The position numbers and the translations under genes were made by a program. A DNA stretch of 64,000 bases from Halomonas denitrificans. Lineage in GTDB: Bacteria > Pseudomonadota > Gammaproteobacteria > Xanthomonadales > Wenzhouxiangellaceae. The notes below the pieces were generated by a model, which worked only from the letters and a program-made list of their open reading frames with translations, made no database searches and was not told the origin of the DNA. Positions within the stretch are counted from its first letter, which is position 1, and each line of letters begins with the position of its first letter. The stretch covers positions 868,001 through 932,000 of the forward strand of contig JAHVKF010000003.1 in NCBI GenBank assembly GCA_019800895.1. Reading direction: 5' to 3'. Of this stretch, positions 29,517 to 38,651 are shown piece after piece.

Positions 29517-30211
29517 GCGAGGACACCGCGCCGGTGCTGACGATCGACGGACCCTCCGGGGCGGGCAAGGGCGCGGTCTCGGCACGCGTCGCCGACGCCC
29601 TCGGCTGGCGCGTGCTCGACTCCGGCGCGGTGTACCGCGCGGTCGCCCTGGCCGCGCTGGACCGCGACATCGCCGCCGAACAGCGCGAGGCGCTGATCGA
29701 GCTGAGCCGCGATCTGCCGCTGGAATTCCGGCCGGGCCGTGACGGAATCGACGTCCTGCTCGACGGTGAACCGGTCGGCGACCGCCTGCGCACCGAGCCG
29801 GTCAGCGTGATGGCGTCGAAGGTCGCGGCGATCCCCGAAGTCCGCGAGGCCCTCCTGGACCTGCAGCGGGGCTGCCGGCGGGCGCCCGGGCTGGTGGCCG
29901 ATGGGCGCGACATGGGCACCGTGGTCTTCCCCGACGCGCCGGTCAAGGTCTTCCTCGAGGCGAGCGTCGAGGAACGCGCGCGCAGGCGCTATAACCAGTT
30001 GAAGGAAAAAGGGGAACCTGTTATTCTTGCGCGTCTTTTTCGGGACATGCAGGAACGGGATCGACGCGACCGCGAGCGGAGCGTCGCACCGACCGTCCCG
30101 GCCTCGGACGCGATCGTGATCGATTCGACCGTCATGGGGCTGGATGAGGTCGTCGCGACCATTCTCGAACGCGTTCGGCGTTGCCTCGACCTGCCGCCGG
30201 AAAGGACTTAA
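29513..30211 (+). CDS. cmk: Cytidylate kinase
   Basis: Phosphorylates CMP and dCMP using ATP. 232 residues; P-loop [11 protein letters not shown] at the start, [25 protein letters not shown] and the conserved arginine lid followed by [13 protein letters not shown]. The last segment is encoded by an unusually AT-rich stretch (see the promoter at 29999-30027). The gene order aroA-cmk-rpsA-ihfB is conserved widely. Confidence 0.97.
29999..30027 (+). promoter_or_regulatory. Internal promoter for rpsA inside cmk
   Basis: TTGAAG (29999-30004), 17-bp spacer, TATTCT (30022-30027) within the coding sequence of cmk. The local codons (AAA, GGG, GTT, ATT, CTT) differ sharply from the GC-ending codons elsewhere in the gene. 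E. coli rpsA is also served by promoters inside cmk. Confidence 0.5.
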
Positions 30212-30389
30212 GAAGTACCGCACGACCAGAGTCGTACCCAAGCGTGCGTCGCAGGGGCCGGAGATCGGCTCCTGGGCGCGTTCACTCACGAGCGCCCGAG
30301 TGGGGCGCAGACGACAAGAAGCCGGGCCCCAACCCCAACATTTCAAGGAACCCGTTGCACCGGCCTCTTGCAGGAACCTTCGTATTTCA

Positions 30390-32057
30390 ATGACTGAATC
30401 TTTTGCCGAACTATTCGAACAGAGCCTGAATGAAGCCAACCTGCGCCCCGGTGCCATCGTCACCGGCCGCGTGGTCGATATCCGCGACGACGTCGTGGTC
30501 ATCAATGCCGGACTGAAGTCCGAGGGCATCGTCCCGATCCACCAGTTCCGCAAGCCGGACGGCGAGCTGGAAGTGGAGCTGGGCGACGATGTCGAAGTGT
30601 CGCTGGACGCCGTCGAGGACGGCTTCGGCGAGACCCGCCTCTCGCGTGAGAAGGCCAAGCGTTCCCGCATCTGGGACACGCTGGAGCTGGCGTCCGAGAA
30701 GGAAGAGAACGTCATCGGCCAGATCACCGGCAAGGTGAAGGGCGGCTTCACCGTCAGCATCGACGGCATCCGGGCATTCCTCCCGGGCTCGCTCGTCGAC
30801 GTTCGGCCGGTGCGCGATCCGAGCTACCTCGAGGGCAAGGACCTCGAGTTCAAGATCATCAAGCTGGATCGTCGCCGCAACAACCTGGTCGTTTCCCGCC
30901 GCGCCGTGGTCGAGCACGAGTTCGCCGCCGAGCGCGAAGACCTGATCGAACGCCTGGAAGAGGGCGCGGTCGTCAAGGGCGTGGTCAAGAACCTCACCGA
31001 CTACGGCGCGTTCCTGGACCTCGGCGGTATCGACGGCCTGCTGCACATCACCGACATGTCCTGGAAGCGCGTCCGCCATCCGTCCGAAGTGGTCGAGGTC
31101 GGCGACGAGCTGGAAGTCCGCGTGCTGCGCTTCGACCGCGAACGCATGCGCGTCTCGCTGGGCCTGAAGCAGCTGGGCGAGGATCCCTGGGACAACATCG
31201 ATCGGCGCTACCCGCCGAGCTCGCGCCTGTTCGGCCGCGTCACCAACATCACCGACTACGGCTGCTTCGTCGAGATCGAGGATGGTGTCGAGGGCCTGGT
31301 CCACGTCTCCGAAATGGACTGGACCAACAAGAACGTCAACCCGAACAAGGTCGTGCACATCGGCGAAGAGGTCGAGGTCATGGTGCTGGACGTCGATCCG
31401 GAGCGCCGCCGCATCTCGATGGGCATGAAGCAGGTCAAGCCGAACCCCTGGGAAGCCTTTGCCGCCCTGCACAACAAGGGCGACAAGGTCTCCGGCACGA
31501 TCAAGTCGATCACCGACTTCGGCATCTTCATCGGCCTGGAAGGCGACATCGATGGCCTGGTCCACTTGTCCGACATCTCGTGGATGACCCCGGGCGAGGA
31601 AGCGATCCGCAACTTCCGCAAGGGTGAGGAAGTGGAAGCCGTGGTGCTGGCCGTGGATCCCGAGCGGGAGCGCATCTCGCTGGGCATCAAGCAGCTGGAC
31701 CAGGATCCGTTCGCGACCTTCATGGCCGAGCATCCGCGCGGTTCGATCGTCACCGGTCGCGTGCGCGAGATCGACGAACGCGGTGCGGTCGTCGAGCTGG
31801 CCGACGGCGTCGATGGCTACCTGAAGGCCAACGACATGCTCAAGGAGCGCGTCGACGATGCCACGAAGGTGTACAAGGTCGGCGACGAAGTCGAAGCCAA
31901 GTTCGTGGCCCTGGACCGCAAGTCCCGCAACCTGACGCTGTCGGTTCGGGCCAAGGACGAGGATGAACTCGCCGATGCGGTCGACCAGTACCAGGCGCCG
32001 AAGGCCGGCAGCACCAAGCTGGGCGAACTCCTGCGCGAGCAGCTCGGCAAGGACTGA
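30390..32057 (+). CDS. rpsA: 30S ribosomal protein S1
   Basis: RNA-binding ribosomal protein needed to load most mRNAs. 555 residues with six S1 repeats; each of the later repeats has a [20 protein letters not shown]-type core (for example [20 protein letters not shown] and [20 protein letters not shown]). Length equals the E. coli protein (557). The ATG has only a weak, distant AGGAA, and the 178-base leader from cmk contains pairing GC-rich segments; in E. coli rpsA lacks a good ribosome site and S1 represses its own mRNA through leader hairpins, so similar control is likely. Confidence 0.98.
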   Translation: MTESFAELFEQSLNEANLRPGAIVTGRVVDIRDDVVVINAGLKSEGIVPIHQFRKPDGELEVELGDDVEVSLDAVEDGFGETRLSREKAKRSRIWDTLELASEKEENVIGQITGKVKGGFTVSIDGIRAFLPGSLVDVRPVRDPSYLEGKDLEFKIIKLDRRRNNLVVSRRAVVEHEFAAEREDLIERLEEGAVVKGVVKNLTDYGAFLDLGGIDGLLHITDMSWKRVRHPSEVVEVGDELEVRVLRFDRERMRVSLGLKQLGEDPWDNIDRRYPPSSRLFGRVTNITDYGCFVEIEDGVEGLVHVSEMDWTNKNVNPNKVVHIGEEVEVMVLDVDPERRRISMGMKQVKPNPWEAFAALHNKGDKVSGTIKSITDFGIFIGLEGDIDGLVHLSDISWMTPGEEAIRNFRKGEEVEAVVLAVDPERERISLGIKQLDQDPFATFMAEHPRGSIVTGRVREIDERGAVVELADGVDGYLKANDMLKERVDDATKVYKVGDEVEAKFVALDRKSRNLTLSVRAKDEDELADAVDQYQAPKAGSTKLGELLREQLGKD

Positions 32058-32072
32058 TCCACGCCTACCTTC

Positions 32073-32099
32073 CGGGCCGCCGCGCCGCGCGGCGGCCCG
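32073..32099 (+). terminator. Strong hairpin between rpsA and ihfB
   Basis: Arms of 13 bp (CGGGCCGCCGCGC and its reverse complement) around a single base, sixteen bases after the rpsA stop. No T-run follows, so it is more likely an attenuating or 3'-protecting hairpin than a full terminator. Confidence 0.6.
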
Positions 32100-32152
32100 T
32101 TGCAACCGGCACTCGAACCGTAACCATTCGGCTGAAGGGACCCCGTCGACCC

Positions 32153-32452
32153 ATGACCAAGTCGGAACTGATCGATAAGCTTGCGGCTGACCAGAAGCAC
32201 CTGAGTCACGCGGACGTCGACCTTGCGGTTCGGTCGATCATCGATCAGATGAGTGCGACGCTGGCAAGCGGCGACCGGATCGAGATCCGCGGGTTCGGCA
32301 GCTTTTCACTCCATTTCCGCCCCCCTCGCATGGGGCGCAACCCGAAGACCGGCGAAGCGGTCGCTCTTCCGGGAAAGCACGTTCCCCACTTCAAGCCCGG
32401 CAAGGAGCTTCGCGAGCGCGTCAACGACGCCGCGCAAGCGGCGCGGGACTGA
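32153..32452 (+). CDS. ihfB: Integration host factor subunit beta
   Basis: DNA-bending protein that pairs with IHF-alpha. 99 residues; [14 protein letters not shown] start, [16 protein letters not shown] and the DNA-intercalating arm [13 protein letters not shown], ending [12 protein letters not shown]. The position after rpsA is the standard one for ihfB. IHF-alpha normally lies behind pheT in the thrS-infC block, but that part is not present here. Confidence 0.97.
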   Translation: MTKSELIDKLAADQKHLSHADVDLAVRSIIDQMSATLASGDRIEIRGFGSFSLHFRPPRMGRNPKTGEAVALPGKHVPHFKPGKELRERVNDAAQAARD

Positions 32453-32454
32453 CC

Positions 32455-32706
32455 ATGCTGCGCTGGTTCTTCGCCCTGATCGTGATCGCGGGCGCGGCGC
32501 TCGGGCTGCTGCTCGGCGTGCTCAACGCCGATCCGGTGGTGCTCGATCTCGGCCTTGTGCGCTGGGAAGCCTCGCTGGGTGCGGTCGTGGCCGCCGCGGT
32601 CGGGCTCGGGATGTTGATCGGACTTCTCGCCGGCGCCGTTCTGGGCCGGTTGGGACGGCGGCGCCGGGCGCCATCAGTCGGCACGACGTTGCCGACCGAT
32701 GAATGA
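32455..32706 (+). CDS. lapA: Lipopolysaccharide assembly protein LapA (DUF1049)
   Basis: 83-residue inner-membrane protein with two helices (about residues 4-22 and 40-66) and a basic tail (GRLGRRRRAPS). The stretch NADPVVLDLGLVRWEASLG between the helices is the LapA signature. With LapB it tunes LPS synthesis through FtsH control of LpxC in E. coli. The stop overlaps lapB by eight bases. Confidence 0.9.
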   Translation: MLRWFFALIVIAGAALGLLLGVLNADPVVLDLGLVRWEASLGAVVAAAVGLGMLIGLLAGAVLGRLGRRRRAPSVGTTLPTDE

Positions 32707-33871
32707 ACTGACCTGGATCGCGCTCGCGTTGTTGCCGGTCGCTGCAGCCAGCGGCTGGTGGCTGGCGAGGCGCTACCCGGATCCCGGACAGCGGCGTCAC
32801 GACAGGTCCCTGTCGAAGAACTACTTCCGCGGCCTCAACTATCTGCTCAACGAGGAGCCCGACAAGGCCATCGAGGTCTTTCTCCGCCTGGCCGATGTCA
32901 ACCGCGATACGGTCGAGACCCACCTGGCGCTGGGCAACCTGTTCCGTCGCCGCGGCGAGGTCGACAAGGCCATCCATTTTCACCGGCACATCATGACCCG
33001 CTCCCAGCTGTCCGAGCAGCACCGGACCCAGGCGCTGCTCGAACTGGGCGAGGACTACATGCGCGCCGGCTTGCTGGACCGGGCCGAGAAGCTGTTCAGC
33101 GAACTGGCGCGGGAAGGGCGCTTCTCGGAGACCGCCGTCCGCAGCCTGCTGGCGATCTACCAGCAGGAAAAGGACTGGCCCGGCGCGATCGTCCAGGCTC
33201 GCACCCTGGAACGGGTCACCGGCGAATCGACGGCCGCGCTTTCGGCGCAGTTCCACTGTGAATTGGCCGAACAGGCGCGTCGGGCCGGCGATCGGGATAC
33301 GGTCAGGAGTCACCTGGCGTCGGCCCGCAGTTACCGCTCCGATTGCGCCCGGGCGCACCTGATCGAAGCCCGCCTGGCCTTCGACGAGAAGCGCTGGGCC
33401 GAGGCGATCGAGGCCGACCGCGCGGCCTGCGAGCAGGACCCCGACCTGGTCGCCCTGGTCCTCGAGCGGCTGATCGACGCCCATGCCGAACTGGATCGCT
33501 CCGAGGAGCTGGTCGATTTCCTGCAACGGATGGAGCAGCGCTCGACCACGGCCGCACCGCTGCTCGGGCTGGCGCGCCTCGAAGCCGAGCGCGCTCCGGA
33601 GGTCGCCATCGAGTTGCTGCTCGAAGGCCTGCAGAAGCGGCCGAGCGTTCGCGGTCTGCGCTATCTGCTGGATCTGATGCACCGGCACGGCCAGCGGCTC
33701 GATGCCATCGACCCGGACCTGCTGACGCGGCTGATGGATCGCCTCATGGACGGCCAGCCCCGGTTCCGCTGCGTCGACTGCGGCTTCAGCGGCCAGACCT
33801 GGCATTGGCAGTGCCCGAGCTGCCGGGGCTGGGAATCGACCCGGCCCGTGATCGGGGTGCTCGGCGAGTGA
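32699..33871 (+). CDS. lapB: Lipopolysaccharide assembly protein LapB
   Basis: Inner-membrane-anchored TPR protein that presents LpxC to FtsH. 390 residues: one N-terminal helix, the conserved YFRGLNYLLNEEPDKAIEVF opening TPR, further TPRs to about residue 340, and a C-terminal rubredoxin-type metal site with two Cys pairs (RCVDCGF and CPSCRGW). Length matches E. coli LapB (389). Overlaps both neighbours, so lapA-lapB-glycosyltransferase are translationally coupled. Confidence 0.95.
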   Translation: MNELTWIALALLPVAAASGWWLARRYPDPGQRRHDRSLSKNYFRGLNYLLNEEPDKAIEVFLRLADVNRDTVETHLALGNLFRRRGEVDKAIHFHRHIMTRSQLSEQHRTQALLELGEDYMRAGLLDRAEKLFSELAREGRFSETAVRSLLAIYQQEKDWPGAIVQARTLERVTGESTAALSAQFHCELAEQARRAGDRDTVRSHLASARSYRSDCARAHLIEARLAFDEKRWAEAIEADRAACEQDPDLVALVLERLIDAHAELDRSEELVDFLQRMEQRSTTAAPLLGLARLEAERAPEVAIELLLEGLQKRPSVRGLRYLLDLMHRHGQRLDAIDPDLLTRLMDRLMDGQPRFRCVDCGFSGQTWHWQCPSCRGWESTRPVIGVLGE

Positions 33872-34884
33872 CCGCGGCCTCCTGGATGTCGCTGGTCGCC
33901 GCATTCGTGCTGACGTTGGTGCTGACTCCGTTGGCGCGTGCCTATGCCCGCCGCCGGGGGCTGATCGACCAGCCGGGCCCGCGCCGCAGCCACGTTGCGC
34001 CGGTCGCCCGCGGCGGCGGAGTTGCGCTGGCCGTCGGCGTGGGCGCCGCTGCGCTGATGATTCCGCCGGTTCCGGGCGGCGCGGCGTTCCCGGTCGGATT
34101 GCTGGCGATCGTCGCACTGGGGTTTGCCGACGATCACCGGCCGCTGCGCGTCGCGATCCGCCTGCCGGTCCAGCTTGCCGTCGCTGCCGCGCTGGTCGCC
34201 GCCGTGGGGGGCGTGCCCGTCATCGAGTTCGCCGGGCAGTCGATCGGACCGTGGCTGGCCTGGACACCGCTGGCCGTGCTGGCCATCGTCTGGATGATCA
34301 ACCTGTTCAATTTCATGGACGGCTCGGACGGTCTGGCGAGCGGCCAGGCGGCGTTCAGCGGGCTGGTGCTGGCGCTCGGCTTCCTGGATGCCGGCGAGAC
34401 CGGGCTCGGGGCCCTGGCCGGCGCGCTCGCGGCCGCCTCGCTGGCCTTCCTGTTCTGGAACCGGCCGCCGGCGCGAATCTTCCTCGGCGACTCCGGTTCG
34501 CTGACCCTGGGCTACGTGCTCGCCTTCCTCGCGCTGGCCGGGACCGTGACCGGATCCGTGTCGGTCTGGGCCGCGGCAATCGCGGTGTCGCCGTTCGTGA
34601 TCGACGCTACCGCGACGCTGCTCGCGAGGCTGGTTTCGGGACGTGAATGGTATACTCCGCACCGCGATCACGCCTACCAGTGCCTGATCCGCATGGGCTG
34701 GAGCCATGCCCGCGTTCTCGGCGCACTGGTGGTTCTCGACCTCGCGGTCGTGCTGCCGGCTTTCGTGCTCGCATCGAAGGTTCCGGCGTGGGACGCGGCG
34801 ATCGCAGCGTGCACAGGGGTCATGCTGCTCGCGATCTGGTCGGCGGCCAGGCAGCGAGCGAAGGCGGAGAACAGGGACGAATGA
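33868..34884 (+). CDS. WbpL/WecA-type undecaprenyl-phosphate sugar-1-phosphate transferase
   Basis: Integral membrane enzyme of glycosyltransferase family 4 (MraY/WecA superfamily) that starts O-antigen or related glycans by moving an N-acetylhexosamine phosphate to undecaprenyl phosphate. 338 residues, about ten helices; RGLIDQPGPRRSH, the metal/catalytic NLFNFMDGSDGLA, ARIFLGDSGSLTLGY and the late YTPHRDHAYQCLIR motif. The start is a GTG overlapping the lapB stop (GTGA). It is paired with a WbpM-like gene (ATGA overlap), as wbpL-wbpM are in Pseudomonas aeruginosa. Donor sugar unknown. Confidence 0.9.
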   Translation: MTAASWMSLVAAFVLTLVLTPLARAYARRRGLIDQPGPRRSHVAPVARGGGVALAVGVGAAALMIPPVPGGAAFPVGLLAIVALGFADDHRPLRVAIRLPVQLAVAAALVAAVGGVPVIEFAGQSIGPWLAWTPLAVLAIVWMINLFNFMDGSDGLASGQAAFSGLVLALGFLDAGETGLGALAGALAAASLAFLFWNRPPARIFLGDSGSLTLGYVLAFLALAGTVTGSVSVWAAAIAVSPFVIDATATLLARLVSGREWYTPHRDHAYQCLIRMGWSHARVLGALVVLDLAVVLPAFVLASKVPAWDAAIAACTGVMLLAIWSAARQRAKAENRDE

Positions 34885-36803
34885 ACTTTCGCGTGCTCAG
34901 GCGTACGCCGCGGTACCAGAACATCCGGGTCTTCGTCATCCTCCACGACCTGCTCGTGGCCGTGGGCGCGTGGTTCGCGGCGCGCTGGGCCGCCGCAGCG
35001 GTGCTCGGCGTCGCGTGGCCGTCGACCGCCCAGCTCCTGGCCGAGTCCGCGCTGCTGATTGCGCTGCAGGCGCTGATCCACTGGCGGGTGGGCCTGTACC
35101 GCGGGCTGTGGCGCTTCGCCAGTCTTCCCGATCTCGGCAACCTCGTCCGGGCTTCGCTGCTGGGCGCGGTCGCGGCGGCCACCGTGCTGCTCGCCTTGGA
35201 CGTGCCGTCGCGCGATCTGGTGCCGTTGCTGTGGCTGTATCCGACGCTGTTGCTGCTCGCGCTCGGACTTCCCCGGCTGGTCTTCAGGACGATCAAGGAC
35301 ATGCGGACCGAGGTCCGCTGGCGGCGCGCCAGCCAGCGCACCGTGATCCTCGGCGCGGGCCGGTCGGCGCGCCTGCTGCTGCCCGAATTGCGTCGCCGCG
35401 GCGGCTTCGAAGTGGTCGGCTTCCTCGACGACAACGAGCGCCTGCGCAACGCCGAAATCGACGGCGTACCGGTGATCGGCAGCATCGACCGTCTGCCGCG
35501 CGTCGTGCGCGAAGCCGCGGTCGACCTCGCGGTGATCGCCATTCCGTCGGCCACCAACATGCAGATGCAGCGGATCGTCGAGCTCTGCGAGCAGGCCGGC
35601 ATCGAGTTCAAGACCCTTCCGACGCTCAAGGAGCTCGGTGCCAGCATCACCCGCTTCGAAGACCTGAAGCCGGTCGCGATCGACGACCTGCTCGGCCGCG
35701 ATCCGGTTTCGCTGGACTGGAATGCGATCCGCTCGGGCCTGGCCGGAAAGCGGGTCCTGGTCACCGGCGGCGGCGGATCGATCGGCGCCGAGCTGTGCCG
35801 GCAGATCGCCCGGCTCGATCCGGCCGGCCTGGTGGTGCTGGACAGTTCCGAGTACAACCTCTACCGGATCGATTACCGGCTGCGCAAGGAATTCCGCGAC
35901 CTGGTCATGGACAGCGTGCTCGGCGACGTCTGCGACCCGGCGACCGTCGAGCGCGTGGTGTCCCGCCATCGGCCCGAAGTGATCTTCCACGCCGCGGCGT
36001 ACAAGCACCTGCCGATGCTGCAGAACCAGGTCCGGGAAGCCTTCCGGAACAACGTGCTCGGTACCGTGCGGATGGCCGACGCGGCGCGGCGTCACGGGGT
36101 CAGGACCTTCGTCCTGATCTCGACCGACAAGGCGGTCAACCCCTGCAACGTGATGGGCGCGACCAAGCGTGTGGCCGAGCTCTATTGCCAGCACAGCAAC
36201 CGTCACGCCCGGGGCCACCAGGCCGGCGAGGAGGGGAGGGACGGCGAAACCCGGTTCATCACCGTTCGCTTCGGCAACGTCCTCAATTCGACGGGCTCGG
36301 TGGTTCCGCTGTTCAACGAGCAGATCCGCGCCGGCGGTCCGGTCACCGTGACGCACCCGGAAATCTCGCGTTACTTCATGACCATCGCCGAGGCCGGCCA
36401 GCTGATCCTCCAGGCCGCCGTGCTGGGCGAGGGCGGTGAGGTGTTCGTGCTCGACATGGGTGAGCCGGTCCGGATCGGCTACCTCGCCGAACAGCTCATC
36501 CGGTTGGCCGGCAAGGAACCGGGGCGGGACATCGAGATCGTCTACACCGGGCTGCGTCCGGGCGAGAAGCTGTTCGAGGAACTGTTCCACGAACACGAGG
36601 CCTACGCCAAGACCGGTCACGAGAAGATTCTCCTCGCCCGCAACGCGTATCCCGATATCGCCGGCTTCGAGCAACGCCTGCGGCAGGCCGAGCAGGCGGT
36701 CCGCCAGTACGACTCGGAGGCCATCCGGGACGTGCTGATGCAGCTGGTGCCCGAGCTCGAGCGCGTGCCTGCGCGCGAGCGCAAGGTGATCCCGCTCGGA
36801 TGA
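34881..36803 (+). CDS. WbpM/CapD-type nucleotide-sugar 4,6-dehydratase
   Basis: Membrane-bound dehydratase that acts on UDP-GlcNAc-type sugars for O-antigen or capsule precursors. 640 residues: four N-terminal helices, a first nucleotide-binding domain (TVILGAGRSARLLLPELRR near residue 155), then the short-chain dehydrogenase domain (VTGGGGSIGAELCRQI near residue 292, ISTDKAVNPCNVMGATKR, RFGNVLNSTGSVVPLF). The usual SDR tyrosine is replaced by Met in MGATKR, as in WbpM/FlaA1-type enzymes. The start overlaps the preceding gene by four bases. Confidence 0.92.
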   Translation: MNFRVLRRTPRYQNIRVFVILHDLLVAVGAWFAARWAAAAVLGVAWPSTAQLLAESALLIALQALIHWRVGLYRGLWRFASLPDLGNLVRASLLGAVAAATVLLALDVPSRDLVPLLWLYPTLLLLALGLPRLVFRTIKDMRTEVRWRRASQRTVILGAGRSARLLLPELRRRGGFEVVGFLDDNERLRNAEIDGVPVIGSIDRLPRVVREAAVDLAVIAIPSATNMQMQRIVELCEQAGIEFKTLPTLKELGASITRFEDLKPVAIDDLLGRDPVSLDWNAIRSGLAGKRVLVTGGGGSIGAELCRQIARLDPAGLVVLDSSEYNLYRIDYRLRKEFRDLVMDSVLGDVCDPATVERVVSRHRPEVIFHAAAYKHLPMLQNQVREAFRNNVLGTVRMADAARRHGVRTFVLISTDKAVNPCNVMGATKRVAELYCQHSNRHARGHQAGEEGRDGETRFITVRFGNVLNSTGSVVPLFNEQIRAGGPVTVTHPEISRYFMTIAEAGQLILQAAVLGEGGEVFVLDMGEPVRIGYLAEQLIRLAGKEPGRDIEIVYTGLRPGEKLFEELFHEHEAYAKTGHEKILLARNAYPDIAGFEQRLRQAEQAVRQYDSEAIRDVLMQLVPELERVPARERKVIPLG

Positions 36804-36827
36804 CAGTGCCCGGATGATGGAGTTCGG

Positions 36828-37877
36828 ATGACGGACACGGGGCACGCACCGCCGCTGCGGCCACGCCCGGTCGACGAAGGGGGGCGGGTCGAGTTCTTCG
36901 AGTTCGTCTCGTCCGAGCTGGCCGGCAATCCGCTCGGCGACCCGACGCGGCGCAGTGTGGCGGTCTACCTCCCCCCCGGCTACGACGCCGATCGGCGCCG
37001 CTACCCGGTGCTGTGGTCCTTGCCGGCCTATACCAGTTCCGGCCCGGCCCAGGTGGCCTGGCGCAACCACGGCGAAACACTCCCCCAGCGCCTCGATCGT
37101 CTGATCGCCCGCGGTGAGATGGCGCCCGTGCTGTGCGTCATGCCCGACACCTACACCGCACTCGGCGGCAACCAGTTCGTCGATTCGCCGGCCATCGGCC
37201 ACTACGCGCGCTACCTGGCCGACGAGCTGATCCCCGAAGTGGACCGGCGCTATCGCACGATCGCCGACCCCGGCGGCCGCGCCGCCTTCGGAAAGTCCTC
37301 CGGGGGCTTCGGCGCGCTGCACCTCGCGCGGACCCGCCCGGGCCTGTTCGGTGCGGTGGCCAGCCACGCGGGCGATGCCGGCTTCGATCGGGTCTACCTG
37401 CGCGATTTCCCGGCCGCCTGCGACGAGCTGGCGCGGCACGACCGCGACCTGGAAGCCTTCGTGCGGGCGTTCTGGCGGTCGAGACGGCCATCGGGGCGCA
37501 TGTTCCACACGCTGATGGTGCTGTGCCTGGCGGCAAGCTACTCGCCGGACGCGGACCGGCCGCTGGGTCTCGCGCTGCCCTTCGACCTGGAAACCGCCCG
37601 GCTCGACGAGGCGGTCTGGCAACGCTGGCTGGCGTTCGACCCGGTCCACTGGCCCGACCGGGACCTCGACGTGCTGGCGGCCCTCGGCGGGCTCTGGATC
37701 GACGCCGGCAGCCGGGACCAGTACTTCATCCACTACGGCACCCGTGAATTCCACCGGCGGCTCGAGGCAGCGGGAATCGACCATTGCCACGAGGAGTTCG
37801 ACGGCACCCACAGCGGCATGGACGTGCGCTTCGACCGCTCGCTGCCCTGGCTGGTCGGTCGCCTCAAACAGGACTGA
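36828..37877 (+). CDS. Putative esterase (alpha/beta hydrolase, esterase D / PF00756 type)
   Basis: 349 residues without signal peptide. A serine-hydrolase triad can be proposed: nucleophile in GKSSGGFGAL, aspartate in DAGSRDQY and histidine in DGTHSGMD. The fold opening RSVAVYLPPGYDADRRRYPVLW is typical of the S-formylglutathione hydrolase/enterochelin-esterase family. It sits 24 bases after the WbpM-like gene and before nfuA. Removal of an acyl group from a sugar or a metabolite is possible, but the substrate is not shown by the sequence. Confidence 0.82.
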   Translation: MTDTGHAPPLRPRPVDEGGRVEFFEFVSSELAGNPLGDPTRRSVAVYLPPGYDADRRRYPVLWSLPAYTSSGPAQVAWRNHGETLPQRLDRLIARGEMAPVLCVMPDTYTALGGNQFVDSPAIGHYARYLADELIPEVDRRYRTIADPGGRAAFGKSSGGFGALHLARTRPGLFGAVASHAGDAGFDRVYLRDFPAACDELARHDRDLEAFVRAFWRSRRPSGRMFHTLMVLCLAASYSPDADRPLGLALPFDLETARLDEAVWQRWLAFDPVHWPDRDLDVLAALGGLWIDAGSRDQYFIHYGTREFHRRLEAAGIDHCHEEFDGTHSGMDVRFDRSLPWLVGRLKQD

Positions 37878-37921
37878 TTCGGTACGATATACTTCGTGCA
37901 GACGTTTCGCAGCGATTGCCC

Positions 37922-38497
37922 ATGTTGACCGTGACCCCCACTGCGCGCGATTACTTCGCCCGGCTGCTCGAAGAACAACCGCCGAAGACCGGCCTGAGGC
38001 TGGTGGTTCGCGATCCCGGCACGCCCCATGCGGACGTGGAGCTCAATTACTGTCCTGCCGGTCGTGAAGCCGCGGACGACGAGGCCCACGACTGCGGCAG
38101 CTTCACCCTGTTCGTGGAACGCGACAGCAGCGCGGCCCTCAGCGGCGCGATGATCGATTTCGAGACCGACGAGACCGGCGGTGAACTCAGCATCCGAGCC
38201 CCGGGCCTGAAGGGTCGGGCGCCCGGAGCCGATGCGCCGCTGTCCGAGCGCGTGGCCTGGGTGCTCGATACGCGCGTCAATCCGATGGTCGCCGGGCACG
38301 GCGGCCGGGTGGGGCTGGTGGAAGTGACCGAGGATCGTGACGTGGTCCTGCAGTTCGGCGGCGGCTGCCATGGCTGCGGAATGGTCGACGTGACCCTGAA
38401 GCAGGGCATCGAGACCCAGCTGCGCGAGGCCGTGCCGGAAATCCGGAACGTAGTCGATGCTACCGATCATTCGACCGGCAGCAAACCCTATTACTGA
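37922..38497 (+). CDS. nfuA: Fe-S biogenesis protein NfuA
   Basis: Iron-sulfur carrier with an N-terminal degenerate A-type domain and a C-terminal Nfu domain. 191 residues, equal to the E. coli protein; the cluster-binding cysteines are Cys149 and Cys152 (GGGCHGCGMVDVT). The final KPYY matches family C-termini. A TATACT at 37888-37893 is a candidate -10, so it may be transcribed apart from the glycan genes. Confidence 0.95.
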   Translation: MLTVTPTARDYFARLLEEQPPKTGLRLVVRDPGTPHADVELNYCPAGREAADDEAHDCGSFTLFVERDSSAALSGAMIDFETDETGGELSIRAPGLKGRAPGADAPLSERVAWVLDTRVNPMVAGHGGRVGLVEVTEDRDVVLQFGGGCHGCGMVDVTLKQGIETQLREAVPEIRNVVDATDHSTGSKPYY

Positions 38498-38651
38498 GTG
38501 CCGGACTACTGATCGCAGGCGACCGGCGGGCCCGGCTCTCTTCCATGGGATGCGGTGATTCCATCCGGTGGGCGGGCCGCCCGGCGAGATCCGGCCGGCT
38601 CTGACCAGGACGACACGGATGTCGCTCGCGGCCCGGCCGCGGACGCCGCCC

